Below are positions 1-8,046 of a DNA stretch of 64,000 bases, one piece after another. The position numbers and the translations under genes were made by a program. Position 1 is the stretch's first letter, and each line of letters opens with the position of its first letter. The stretch comes from Onishia taeanensis. Lineage in GTDB: Bacteria > Pseudomonadota > Gammaproteobacteria > Pseudomonadales > Halomonadaceae. Below the pieces are notes generated by a model, which made no database searches, was not told where the DNA came from, and saw nothing but the letters and a program-made list of their open reading frames with translations. Location: positions 1 to 64,000 of the forward strand of contig NZ_FNCI01000010.1 in the NCBI RefSeq assembly GCF_900100755.1. Reading direction: 5' to 3'.

Positions 1-453
1 CGCCGTTGTATAGATCCATGACCGGTGACAAGTAGAGTTTCTGATCCTTGATCTTGAACTCGGTAATGTCTGTCACCCAACGCTGATTGGGTCGCTGGGC
101 CTGAAACCGACGCCGTAGCGTATTCGGAGCCGCGTAACCCTCGGCTCCTCGATACGCCCGATACCGTTTAGGACGAACCAGGGACTTCAAGCCCAGCTGT
201 TGCATCAGCCGCTGGATGGTCTTGTGGTTGACCATCTCGCCTGCCTGGCGCAACACGGCGGTGATGCGCCGGTAGCCATAGCGCCCTCTGTGGTGGTCAT
301 AGATCGCGCGGATACGCGCCTTCAGAGATGCGTACCGGTCGTCAGCGCCCAAGGCCTGAGTCTGATAGTAGAACGTGCTGCGCGGCAGCTCAGCTGCACG
401 CAGCAGCAGAGCCAGAGAATGGTCATGCCTTAATCCTTGGACGGTCTGGGCTT
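1..453 (-). CDS. IS3-family transposase OrfB, partial (integrase catalytic core)
   Basis: Read in the -1 frame relative to orfA, the minus strand encodes a continuous protein with an HTH_21-type segment (RGRYGYRRITAVLRQAG) followed by the start of the rve/DDE integrase domain (QRWVTDITEFK), whose Asp is the first catalytic acid. The other two acidic residues lie beyond the window. There is no good independent start codon. Expression is most likely by -1 slippage on the AAA AAG codons at 451-456, near the end of orfA, giving an OrfAB transposase that cuts and joins the element ends. I therefore begin the feature at the slip site rather than at a start codon. Confidence 0.85.
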
Positions 454-957
454 TTTGCCCCGCGTTGCTGCTTCTTGCTCCCGGATTAAGGCATCGAGCT
501 TTTTTAGATAGGCATTTTCCGCTCGCAGATAGGCGAGTTCCTCAAGCAATTCCTTATGAGAGCGCTCATCATCCGGGAGCGGGGAAGACGGTTTCTTGGT
601 CATCGGGGGGCACCCCTTGCGCTTTGGCTCTAGTGCCGTCAGGCCACCACTATGGTACTGATCCGCCCATCTGCCAATGGCGCCGCTCTCGCGGATATCG
701 AATAGGGCCTCCGTCTGACGTCGTGACAATCCCTCTCGCCACATTGTCTCTAGGACCTGTAGCTTGAACCCCGCGCTGCGGTGAGTGTATGACTTGCGTA
801 GGCCCTCCACGCCATGCTGACGGTAGCTCTCCCGCCATGTCCGTACCAAAGAATGGTCCAAGCCATGCTGCCGGGCGACCTCTCTCAAGCTGGTGCCATC
901 GTGCAAGCACTGCTGTGCCACCTGGAGCTTGAACCACTCGTCGTATCGTTTGCTCAT
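430..957 (-). CDS. IS3-family transposase OrfA (DNA-binding subunit)
   Basis: 175-residue protein starting at MSKRYDEW. It carries two helix-turn-helix segments (about residues 10-50, with SLREVARQHGLDHSLVRTW, and about 60-105), then a C-terminal coiled stretch (ELLEELAYLRAENAYLKKL) typical of the leucine-zipper region of IS150-type OrfA. It binds the terminal repeats and dimerises, alone or as the N-terminal part of the frameshift OrfAB protein. A TTG start 33 bases upstream would also be in frame, but it falls inside the terminal hairpin, so the ATG at 957 is preferred. Confidence 0.88.
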   Translation of the reverse strand: MSKRYDEWFKLQVAQQCLHDGTSLREVARQHGLDHSLVRTWRESYRQHGVEGLRKSYTHRSAGFKLQVLETMWREGLSRRQTEALFDIRESGAIGRWADQYHSGGLTALEPKRKGCPPMTKKPSSPLPDDERSHKELLEELAYLRAENAYLKKLDALIREQEAATRGKKPRPSKD

Positions 958-958
958 A

Positions 959-998
959 AAAACACCCCGAAGGTTGGATTGGGTGTCCAACTTTCGGG
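959..998 (-). terminator. Hairpin plus T-tract at the IS end, upstream of orfA
   Basis: Arms CCCCGAAGGTTGGA (964-977) and TCCAACTTTCGGGG (985-998) pair over 14 positions with one G-U wobble and a 7-base loop. On the minus strand the stem is followed by TGTTTTT and then the orfA ATG. This has the form of an intrinsic terminator at the inner side of the terminal repeat, and would stop transcription entering from flanking DNA. Confidence 0.6.
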
Positions 999-1085
999 GT
1001 GCAGTTCACTCAGAGCGGGGCGTTTTTCTATCCACGCCTGATGGCGTTGCAGTGCTGAGCGCCTCGCCTGGCGCTCGGGGCGGCC

Positions 1086-1796
1086 TCACTGGTCGTAGGC
1101 ACCCTGAATATCGACGATGCGCTTGGCGCTGCGACCCAGGCCGCCATGCGTATCCAGCATGCGCTCCATCCAGCCATGCACGGGGTCAGCGTTGGACAGC
1201 AGGTCCGCCGTCGACACCGTGCGTGCCCACATGAAGTTGCCAAACAGCAGGTAGTCCGCGGCACCGGGTGCCTCGCCATCCATGAAGTCACTTTCCTCCA
1301 GGCGCCCACGCAATGGCGCCAGCGCCTGATCGAGCATGCTCAGACCCTTAGCTGGCGAATGCATTTCCTCCAGGGTGCGCCCGAAGCGCTTCTCGCGGGT
1401 AGTACGGAAGTACTCCCGGTCACCGGGGTCAATCGCGTTGTAAAGATCCATGACGATGGTGCGCATCATGCCCGGCGCCAGCGAGCGCTCCGCGTAGTGC
1501 TTGAAGAAACGCGCCCTCGCTTCGGCTTCCGGGCTTCCCAGTAGCGGCTTGTCGGGATAGACCCGGTCCAGATAGCGCATGATCTCGAAGCTGTCGCTGA
1601 CCACCTCATCGCCGTCGACCAGTACCGGCACCAGCCCTTGCCCCGAGAAGGCGATGGCGTCTTTCTCGGCAAAACGCCATGGCCGGGTCTCTGCATCGAG
1701 CCCCTTATGCGCCAGCGCATAGCGCACCCGCCAGCAGAAGGGCGAAAAGAGCAGCTCGTCATCTATCCCACACAGTTCATAAAGCACTCGGCTCAT
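1086..1796 (-). CDS. Glutathione S-transferase family protein
   Basis: 236 residues, a normal cytosolic GST length. The N-terminal thioredoxin-fold half has an SPFCWRVR segment around residue 19, the cis-proline signature GLVPVL near residue 55 and SDSFEIMRYL, which matches the glutathione gamma-glutamyl contact in the family. The C-terminal helical half contains PGAADYLLFGNF. The overall pattern resembles LigE/beta-etherase-type and related bacterial GSTs, but substrate cannot be told from sequence. The gene lies alone between the IS element and the divergent glycolate permease gene. Its start is followed by a normal N-terminus (MSRVLYELC), and no strong Shine-Dalgarno was needed to choose it. 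Confidence 0.85.
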   Translation of the reverse strand: MSRVLYELCGIDDELLFSPFCWRVRYALAHKGLDAETRPWRFAEKDAIAFSGQGLVPVLVDGDEVVSDSFEIMRYLDRVYPDKPLLGSPEAEARARFFKHYAERSLAPGMMRTIVMDLYNAIDPGDREYFRTTREKRFGRTLEEMHSPAKGLSMLDQALAPLRGRLEESDFMDGEAPGAADYLLFGNFMWARTVSTADLLSNADPVHGWMERMLDTHGGLGRSAKRIVDIQGAYDQ

Positions 1797-1929
1797 GGAG
1801 TCTCCTACCTGTCCATTAGTCTAAAAATCGCGCCCCAAAACACCGCAAACTTTTGCAAAAAGGGGCCACACTGAGGAAAACAATTCTTTTATATCAATGG
1901 GATGGGCCTACTTATCGAGCCAAATACCC

Positions 1930-1944
1930 ATTGGTCATACCAAT
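1930..1944. promoter_or_regulatory. GntR (FadR/PdhR/LldR-subfamily) operator upstream of glcA
   Basis: ATTGGTCATACCAAT is a perfect palindrome around a 3-base centre and matches the ATTGGT-N3-ACCAAT form used by PdhR/LldR-like GntR regulators. It lies 126 bp before the permease start. A near copy occurs before glcD. No GntR regulator gene is present in the window, so the protein must be encoded elsewhere. Confidence 0.65.
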
Positions 1945-2070
1945 TACCCAACAGTAGCCAGCCACGCCATCCGGCCTTATGGTGCCAAGCCGTAGTATCG
2001 GTTACTAACCTAACCATCTTATGTCCTCGGCACCTCCCTTCCACCCAACGAAAACAAGGATTGCTGCCTC

Positions 2071-3768
2071 ATGAGTCAAACCCTACTCGCCCTGCTCGCC
2101 TTCATGCCACTGCTGTTGGCTGGCGTGTTGCTGATCGGCTTTCGTATGCCGGCACGACAGGCCATGCCCATCGTCTATGTGGTGACTGCCGCCATCGCCC
2201 TGTTCGCCTGGGACATGACGGCCAACCGTGTCTTGGCATCGACCCTGCAGGGTTTGATGCTGACGGTAGCGATCCTGTGGATCATCTTTGGCGCCATCCT
2301 GCTTCTCAACACCCTGAAGCATTCCGGTGGCATCGCCGCAATCCGCAACGGTTTCTCGGGCATTAGCCCGGATCGCCGGGTGCAGGCGATCATCGTCGCC
2401 TGGCTGTTTGGCTGCTTCATCGAGGGCGCTTCGGGCTTCGGCACACCGGCTGCCGTGGCGGCACCGCTGATGGTGGCCCTCGGCTTCCCGGCGCTGGCCG
2501 CGGTCATGGTCGGCATGATGATCCAGTCCACGCCGGTCTCCTTCGGTGCCGTGGGCACGCCGATCGTGGTCGGGGTCAGCGGCGGCCTGGACAAAGCCGG
2601 CATCACCGAACAGTTGACCGCCAGCGGCGGCAGCTGGCTCGAATATTTCCGGCTGATCACCTCTGAGGTGGCGATCATTCACGGCATCGTCGGGCTCTTG
2701 ATGCCGCTGCTGCTGGTGCTGATGATGGTGCGTTTCTTCGGCGCCAACCGCTCTTGGAAGGAAGGCCTGTCGATTGCCCCCTTCGCCCTGTTTGCCGGTG
2801 CCTGTTTCGTGGTGCCTTACATGCTGGCCGGCGTTCTTCTAGGCCCGGAGTTCCCGTCCATGATCGGTGCCATGGTCGGCTTGGCCATCGTCGTACCGGC
2901 TGCGCGACGCGGTTTCCTGCTGCCTCAGGACACCTGGGACTTCCCCGAATCCAGCTCCTGGCCTGACGAGTGGATCGGCAAGCTCGAGATCAAGCTCGAT
3001 GACGTCACCGGCAAGGCGCCGATGTCCACCTTGATGGGCTGGGTGCCCTACGTGCTGCTGGCCATCTTCCTGGTCGCCTCGCGCACCATCGACCCCCTCA
3101 AGCAGGCACTGACCTCGCTGAGCCTGTCCTGGAGCAACATCCTTGGCGAGGCCGGCGTTTCCGGTAGCATCCAACCGCTCTACCTGCCGGGCGGCATTCT
3201 GCTCGCGGTGGTACTGGTCACCATCGTCCTGCATCGCATGCGTGGCTCAGAGGTCAAAGCCGCCTTCCATGAGTCCTCGAAGACCCTGCTGGGCGCTGGC
3301 TTCGTGCTGCTGTTCACCATTCCCATGGTACGCATCCTGATCAACTCCGGCGTCAATACCGCCGATCTGGCCTCGATGCCGGTGGCCATGGCGCAGCTGG
3401 TGGCCGATAGCGTGGGCCATGTCTATCCGCTGTTCGCACCGGCCGTTGGTGCCCTGGGGGCCTTCATCGCCGGTTCCAACACCGTCTCGAACCTGATGCT
3501 GTCCGACTTCCAGTTCAACGTCGCGCAGCAGCTGGGGCTGTCCACCGCCATGATGGTGGCCCTGCAGGCGGTCGGCGCCGCCGCCGGCAACATGATCGCC
3601 ATCCACAACGTGGTCGCCGCCTCGGCAACCGTCGGCCTGCTGGGTCGTGAAGGCATCACCCTGCGCAAGACGATCCTGCCAACGATCTACTACGTGACCG
3701 CGGCGGGTCTGATCGGCCTGTTCGCCTTCTATGGGCTACACATATCCGATGGCCTACTGGGCGGTTGA
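2071..3768 (+). CDS. glcA: Glycolate/L-lactate permease (LctP family)
   Basis: 565-residue polytopic inner-membrane protein of the LctP/GlcA/LldP family, with about 12-14 hydrophobic segments and the family signature [21 protein letters not shown] around residue 115, a second conserved [10 protein letters not shown] region and [16 protein letters not shown] near residue 470. It imports 2-hydroxycarboxylates with protons. GlcA and LldP cannot be separated by sequence alone; the nearby glcDEFG genes and the shared operator make glycolate the likely main substrate. The start follows a GGATTGCTGCCTC leader with a modest Shine-Dalgarno. Confidence 0.88.
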   Translation: MSQTLLALLAFMPLLLAGVLLIGFRMPARQAMPIVYVVTAAIALFAWDMTANRVLASTLQGLMLTVAILWIIFGAILLLNTLKHSGGIAAIRNGFSGISPDRRVQAIIVAWLFGCFIEGASGFGTPAAVAAPLMVALGFPALAAVMVGMMIQSTPVSFGAVGTPIVVGVSGGLDKAGITEQLTASGGSWLEYFRLITSEVAIIHGIVGLLMPLLLVLMMVRFFGANRSWKEGLSIAPFALFAGACFVVPYMLAGVLLGPEFPSMIGAMVGLAIVVPAARRGFLLPQDTWDFPESSSWPDEWIGKLEIKLDDVTGKAPMSTLMGWVPYVLLAIFLVASRTIDPLKQALTSLSLSWSNILGEAGVSGSIQPLYLPGGILLAVVLVTIVLHRMRGSEVKAAFHESSKTLLGAGFVLLFTIPMVRILINSGVNTADLASMPVAMAQLVADSVGHVYPLFAPAVGALGAFIAGSNTVSNLMLSDFQFNVAQQLGLSTAMMVALQAVGAAAGNMIAIHNVVAASATVGLLGREGITLRKTILPTIYYVTAAGLIGLFAFYGLHISDGLLGG

Positions 3769-3780
3769 TGCCAGACACCG

Positions 3781-6096
3781 TCAGTGCTGGACCGCGCCGA
3801 CCTTGGCGCGGTCCATCAAACAGCTGATGACGCGATTACGTCCCTCTTGCTTGGCGCGATAGAGCGCACTGTCCACGGCGGTAACGAAGTCCTCCACTTC
3901 ATCATCGACTCTCGGCACCATGCTGCCCACCCCAACGCTAATCGTGATGTTGCCTAGCTCCGCCGAGGCGATATGTTCAATCGCCGCTTTATCCACATGC
4001 CGCCGACAAGATTCGGCAATGTCCTGTGCCACTTCCGGCCCACATCCCGGCAGCAACAAGACGAACTCCTCGCCCCCATAGCGGGCCAGCAGGCCTTCGG
4101 AGCAAGCCTCTCCCAGCAATTTAGCAACCCGCCTAAGGCAATCGTCGCCAGCCAAATGGCCATAGTGGTCGTTGTACTGCTTGAAATGGTCCACATCCAC
4201 CAGGATGAGTGACAATTGAGAGGCCTCTTTTTGCGCCGCTAGCCATTCATCCATCAGCTGCCCATCGAACATGCGTCGATTCGCAATTTCGGTCAGGCCA
4301 TCCTGGAAGGAAAGGGTTTCTAAACGGCGCTGCAACGCCAGTCGCTCCTGCTCACCGAGCTTGCGATCATGGATGTCGAACATGAATCCGACCAGCGCTT
4401 CTACCTGCCCCTGTTTGTCGCGCACCACATGCACGACGTCACGCACCCAGCGAAAATCCCCACTCTGGGTCAAGGCACGGTAATCCGCTTCATGGTCAAT
4501 ACCTGAGCGCGACTGCATCACGCAATAATCGACGACATCATCGCGGTCTTCAGGATGCATACGCTCGGCCCAGTCCTCTATCGACTCCCAGCTGTCGGCC
4601 GGCCACCCCAGCAGCTCAGCGATCTGTGGACCCACATAGGTAAAGCGCAAGGTTTCCCAATCGATACGCCAGGGTATCGCCTGAGTCGACTCGAGCAGCG
4701 CACGATAAATGTCGGTGTCGTCATCGAGCAGCGGCGCGAGTGCATCATTGCCACTTTCCTGAGACGGTGAGTCCTCCCTGCCCCAAGACACTGACGGCTC
4801 GGCATGACTCGCCTGGGCGCGGCGATAAAGGGCGAGCAGGGTGTCGGGGTCATCATAAAGAAGCGGCGATCCGCGTCGAATCTCGCGACGCATCAGTCGC
4901 ATCATCTCCAACAGGTGCGAAGCGCCAAAGGTTTCCATTGACTGGCCGGTGACTTCGGCCAAACGCCCCGCGATGACTTCGGTATCACTGACTTGTGGGC
5001 AGAGGCGGTAGCGATAGCGTCCGCCGATGCGCTCCGGAGGCAAGTCCATGAATCGCCCATTGCGTTGCCGGAAATCGCTCAGCGGAAGACGGTAGGCGTT
5101 GTCGCCGATGATCGGCCAGTCCACGGGTGTATCGCCCTCGAGTTCGCGGCGCAGCGCCCGGGTCAAAGGCAACAGCCGCTCGAGACGAAAGCGCTCACCT
5201 AGATGCGGGTTGCCCAAGCGCACAAGATTAGCGATCAGCTCGCTGGAAGAGGCATGCCCGATGACGGCCGCCTGCTTGGAGAGGGCTCCCCAAACACCAT
5301 CAGCCCCCTTTAGCAACGCTTCAATAGCGGCGGCATTTTCCATGCCGTTGCCTGCATGAAGGTGCACCAGCAATTTTAGAGGGGGAGGCGTGAACGCCCT
5401 GGCCATCTCGACGAAAGCGCCTACCTGAAAAGGCAGAAAAGTGCCTCGAGGGTCTTCGAAACTAACGCCCTCGATGGCTTGTCCGGCAAGCCAGTCAAAC
5501 ACCCAACACATGGATTCTGCATCAGTGACAAAGCCGTCACAGCCATCTATCACGTTGACGATGATGCGCGGCGGCCCGCCATCTTCCCCGACGACATTGT
5601 CGTGCAGCCAGGCGATAGAAGCCGCCAGGCGTGACGCCAAGGCTTCGCGCTGTTGCTCAGTCTGGCGGCCGCGCCAGCCCAGGGCTAACTGATGCAAGGT
5701 ATTGGGTACCGCGTAATCCCGCAGTTTGTATTGCGAATGATCGGGCAAGAAGCGGCCATCATCATCCAAGGTGCCCACCTGGGTGAAAGCGAAGCAGCCG
5801 CGTCGATCGACATCATGATCACGCAGATAAACCATGAAATCGTCATCGACAGTCGGTTCGTCAGGCATCGCGTAGTCGAGGGTACCCAACAAGATGTCAT
5901 CGAAGCCGAACTGGCGCAGGCGCGAGAGTATGGTGATTTTCGCATCGAGCGTTTGCCCACGACTGGCGCCCACGGCGTTTTCGCGCAGTGACAAATCGAT
6001 GAAGAAGGGGCGCATGGCTCGCAACCTCGCGAGCTTTTCCGCCATCTCGCGCTGCACGCCAGCAAGCGAGGCATACAGCTCGGCGAAGTCGGTCAT
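3781..6096 (-). CDS. Diguanylate cyclase with N-terminal DRE-TIM metallolyase-like domain, PAS and GGDEF
   Basis: 771 residues. Residues 592-757 form a GGDEF domain with the active-site motif GGEEF (674-678) and metal/substrate region ILVDVDHFKQYNDHYGHLAGDD; it should make cyclic di-GMP. The RxxD inhibitory site that normally precedes GGEEF reads C-S-E-G, so product inhibition is probably lost. Residues about 466-580 are a PAS_3-type domain (MHPEDR, DFRWVRD). Residues about 28-300 look like a DRE-TIM (HMGL-like) barrel: FFIDLSLREN gives D34, R38 and E39, and LLVHLHAGNGMENA gives H245 and H247, followed by AAIEALLKGADGV. The Asn ligand of the family seems replaced by His281. No transmembrane segment is seen, so it is cytosolic. 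It sits opposite to and between glcA and glcD. Domain calls for PAS and GGDEF are firm; the barrel assignment is from motif reading. Confidence 0.85.
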   Translation of the reverse strand: MTDFAELYASLAGVQREMAEKLARLRAMRPFFIDLSLRENAVGASRGQTLDAKITILSRLRQFGFDDILLGTLDYAMPDEPTVDDDFMVYLRDHDVDRRGCFAFTQVGTLDDDGRFLPDHSQYKLRDYAVPNTLHQLALGWRGRQTEQQREALASRLAASIAWLHDNVVGEDGGPPRIIVNVIDGCDGFVTDAESMCWVFDWLAGQAIEGVSFEDPRGTFLPFQVGAFVEMARAFTPPPLKLLVHLHAGNGMENAAAIEALLKGADGVWGALSKQAAVIGHASSSELIANLVRLGNPHLGERFRLERLLPLTRALRRELEGDTPVDWPIIGDNAYRLPLSDFRQRNGRFMDLPPERIGGRYRYRLCPQVSDTEVIAGRLAEVTGQSMETFGASHLLEMMRLMRREIRRGSPLLYDDPDTLLALYRRAQASHAEPSVSWGREDSPSQESGNDALAPLLDDDTDIYRALLESTQAIPWRIDWETLRFTYVGPQIAELLGWPADSWESIEDWAERMHPEDRDDVVDYCVMQSRSGIDHEADYRALTQSGDFRWVRDVVHVVRDKQGQVEALVGFMFDIHDRKLGEQERLALQRRLETLSFQDGLTEIANRRMFDGQLMDEWLAAQKEASQLSLILVDVDHFKQYNDHYGHLAGDDCLRRVAKLLGEACSEGLLARYGGEEFVLLLPGCGPEVAQDIAESCRRHVDKAAIEHIASAELGNITISVGVGSMVPRVDDEVEDFVTAVDSALYRAKQEGRNRVISCLMDRAKVGAVQH
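3789..3814. other. Perfect 10-bp inverted repeat at the glcA/cyclase convergent ends
   Basis: GGACCGCGCC and GGCGCGGTCC flank a 6-base loop, within the last codons of the cyclase gene and 20 bp after the permease stop. It could end glcA transcription or stabilise both 3' ends, but neither side has a T-tract, so I do not call it an intrinsic terminator. Confidence 0.4.
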
Positions 6097-6437
6097 GGGG
6101 CGGGCTCATGTTTCACGGTGACAACTCCAAGATAGGATTCATCAAACTGGCCTGTCGATACTCAAGCTAAAAGTACTATCAACGTAATTATCGCAGACCC
6201 TCGCTCTGGCACTAGCAAAACCGCTCGACCGCTCACCGCTGCCATGCCGCTATCGGTAGCCAACTATCTACATGGAATTAATTTCCACAATTAGACTAAA
6301 GATTGGCCAAACCAATGTACCAACCACTAGACAGTCGACGTCAGAATCCTCAGATTGAGTGATATGCGGCAATAAGCCAGCGGTGGCCCAGACCGGCAAA
6401 CTCTGTGAGCCAATGCCTGGATGATCGGAGACTGACC
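6097..6437. other. Divergent intergenic region between the cyclase gene and glcD
   Basis: About 340 bp that must hold both promoters. The only site I can name is the GntR operator at 6302-6316. A GGAG at 6427-6430 serves as the glcD ribosome binding site. The middle is more AT-rich than the genes (6260-6300). No further gene is seen. Confidence 0.5.
6302..6316. promoter_or_regulatory. GntR-type operator upstream of glcDEFG
   Basis: ATTGGCCAAACCAAT keeps the ATTGG and CCAAT half-sites and exact 5-base spacing of the glcA operator, with one change in the inner position of the left half. It lies 122 bp before glcD, almost the same distance as at glcA, which points to common control of uptake and oxidation. 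Confidence 0.6.
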
Positions 6438-7937
6438 ATGAACATCCTCTACGATGAACATCTCGACGGCGCGATTGCGCCCCATGACAAGGCCGACGTG
6501 CTCGCCGACCTGAGTCGGGCCATTCCGGATCTGACCCTGCTGCACCACGAGGAAGACCTGCGCCCCTTCGAATGCGACGGCCTATCGGTGTACCAGGTGT
6601 TGCCCATGCTGGTGGCACTGCCCGAGACCCTCGACCAGGTCGAGACGCTGCTGCGCCGCTGCCATGCGCTGGGTGTGCCGGTGGTCACCCGCGGTGCCGG
6701 CACCGGCCTTTCCGGCGGTGCCCTGCCACTCGAACAGGGCGTGCTGCTGGTGATGTCGCGCTTCAAACGCATCCTCGAGGTCGACCCCGAGGCCCGCGTC
6801 GCGCGCGTTCAGCCCGGCGTTCGCAACCTGGCGATCTCCGAGGCGGCCGCCCCCCATGGGCTCTATTATGCGCCCGACCCTTCCTCGCAGATTGCCTGCT
6901 CGATCGGCGGCAACGTCGCCGAGAACGCCGGCGGCGTACACTGCCTGAAGTACGGCCTGACGGTGCATAACGTGCTCAAGGTCGAGGTCATGACCATCGA
7001 AGGCGAGCGCATGACCCTAGGGTCCGAGGCCTTCGACACACCGGGCTTTGATCTGCTGGCCCTATTTACCGGCAGCGAGGGTATGCTCGGCGTGATCACC
7101 GAAATCACCGTCAAGCTGCTGCCCAAGCCCGAGACCGCCAAGGTGCTGATGGCCAGCTTCGACGACGTCGAGAAAGCCGGCCGCGCCGTTGGCGAGATCA
7201 TCGCCGCAGGCATCATCCCTGGCGGCCTCGAGATGATGGACAAGCTGGCGATCCGCGCCGCCGAGGACTTCGTCAAGGCCGGCTATCCGGTCGAAGCCGA
7301 AGCCATTCTGCTCTGCGAGCTCGACGGCGTGGAAGCCGACGTCGCCGATGACTGCGAGACGGTGCGAAGCGTGCTCAAAACCGCCGGCGCCACGGATATC
7401 CAGCAGGCCCGCGACGAAGCCGAGCGGGCGCGCTTCTGGGCCGGTCGCAAGAATGCCTTCCCCGCCGTGGGCCGCATGTCGCCCGACTACTATTGCATGG
7501 ACGGCACCATCCCGCGTCGCGCCCTGCCAGGCGTGCTCAAGGGCATCGCCCGGCTTTCCGAGGAATCGGGGCTGCGTGTTGCCAACGTCTTCCATGCCGG
7601 CGACGGCAATATGCATCCGCTGATCCTGTTCGATGCCAACCAGCCGGGCGAGCTCGAGCTTGCCGAAGAAGTCGGCGGCAAGATTCTCGAACTCTGCGTC
7701 GAGGCCGGGGGCAGCATCACCGGCGAACACGGCGTGGGGCGCGAGAAGATCAATCAGATGTGCGCCCAGTTCCAGCCCGATGAGATCACGGCCTTCCATG
7801 CGGTCAAGGCGGCCTTCGACGAGCACCGGCTACTCAACCCGGGCAAGAACATCCCGACCCTGCAGCGCTGTGCCGAGTTCGGCGCCATGCACGTGCACAA
7901 CAACGAGTTGCCACATCCAGAGCTGCCGCGGTTTTAA
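6438..7937 (+). CDS. glcD: Glycolate oxidase FAD-binding subunit GlcD
   Basis: 499 residues from MNILYDEHLDG, the same length and start as enterobacterial GlcD; an in-frame start 33 bases upstream is less likely because GGAG sits correctly before 6438. The N-terminal PCMH-type FAD domain has RGAGTGLSGGALP and PDPSSQIACSIGGN; the C-terminal FAD-oxidase domain has HAGDGNMHPLILFDAN and GEHGVGREK. With GlcE and GlcF it oxidises glycolate to glyoxylate and passes electrons to the respiratory chain. D-lactate dehydrogenase is excluded by near-continuous similarity to GlcD and by the following glcE and glcF. Confidence 0.95.
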   Translation: MNILYDEHLDGAIAPHDKADVLADLSRAIPDLTLLHHEEDLRPFECDGLSVYQVLPMLVALPETLDQVETLLRRCHALGVPVVTRGAGTGLSGGALPLEQGVLLVMSRFKRILEVDPEARVARVQPGVRNLAISEAAAPHGLYYAPDPSSQIACSIGGNVAENAGGVHCLKYGLTVHNVLKVEVMTIEGERMTLGSEAFDTPGFDLLALFTGSEGMLGVITEITVKLLPKPETAKVLMASFDDVEKAGRAVGEIIAAGIIPGGLEMMDKLAIRAAEDFVKAGYPVEAEAILLCELDGVEADVADDCETVRSVLKTAGATDIQQARDEAERARFWAGRKNAFPAVGRMSPDYYCMDGTIPRRALPGVLKGIARLSEESGLRVANVFHAGDGNMHPLILFDANQPGELELAEEVGGKILELCVEAGGSITGEHGVGREKINQMCAQFQPDEITAFHAVKAAFDEHRLLNPGKNIPTLQRCAEFGAMHVHNNELPHPELPRF

Positions 7938-7959
7938 TCGATAGCTGCCGCGGTTTTAA
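7921..7959 (+). repeat. 22-bp tandem duplication across the glcD stop codon
   Basis: AGCTGCCGCGGTTTTAA occurs at 7921-7937 (ending in the glcD stop) and again at 7943-7959. The second copy lies in the glcD-glcE spacer and repeats the last codons and stop. It looks like a recent local duplication. Confidence 0.85.
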
Positions 7960-8046
7960 GCGCACGCTTTCCCGGTTCCGATCAAGGCAGCCACGGCGAC
8001 TTAGAGGCTAGCACCGCGGCGCAGGCGAGACGCACAAGGACTCATC

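Larger units (their letters stand above)
1..1008 (-). mobile_element. IS3-family (IS150-like) insertion sequence, cut by the window edge
   Basis: Two overlapping transposase frames on the minus strand (orfA, then orfB in the -1 frame) and a terminal repeat identify an IS3-family element. The right end at 984-1008 reads, outward to inward on the minus strand, TGAACTGCACCCCGAAAGTT..., the TG-start and CCC-rich terminus usual for the IS150 subgroup. The left end, the rest of orfB and any target duplication on that side are outside the window. The element stops about 80 bp from the 3' end of the GST-like gene. Confidence 0.9.

Noticed and set aside
2071-3768. Annotation as a dedicated L-lactate permease with a lactate operon
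   Set aside because: No lldD or lutABC genes follow; the neighbouring glcDEFG and shared operator favour glycolate, though dual use remains possible.
3789-3814. Palindrome as intrinsic terminator of glcA
   Set aside because: Perfect stem, but no T-tract on either strand and it lies in coding sequence, so it is listed only as an inverted repeat.
7062-7826. 254-residue minus-strand open frame across glcD
   Set aside because: It is antisense to conserved glcD sequence, has no domain pattern, and arises from the GC-rich codon bias.
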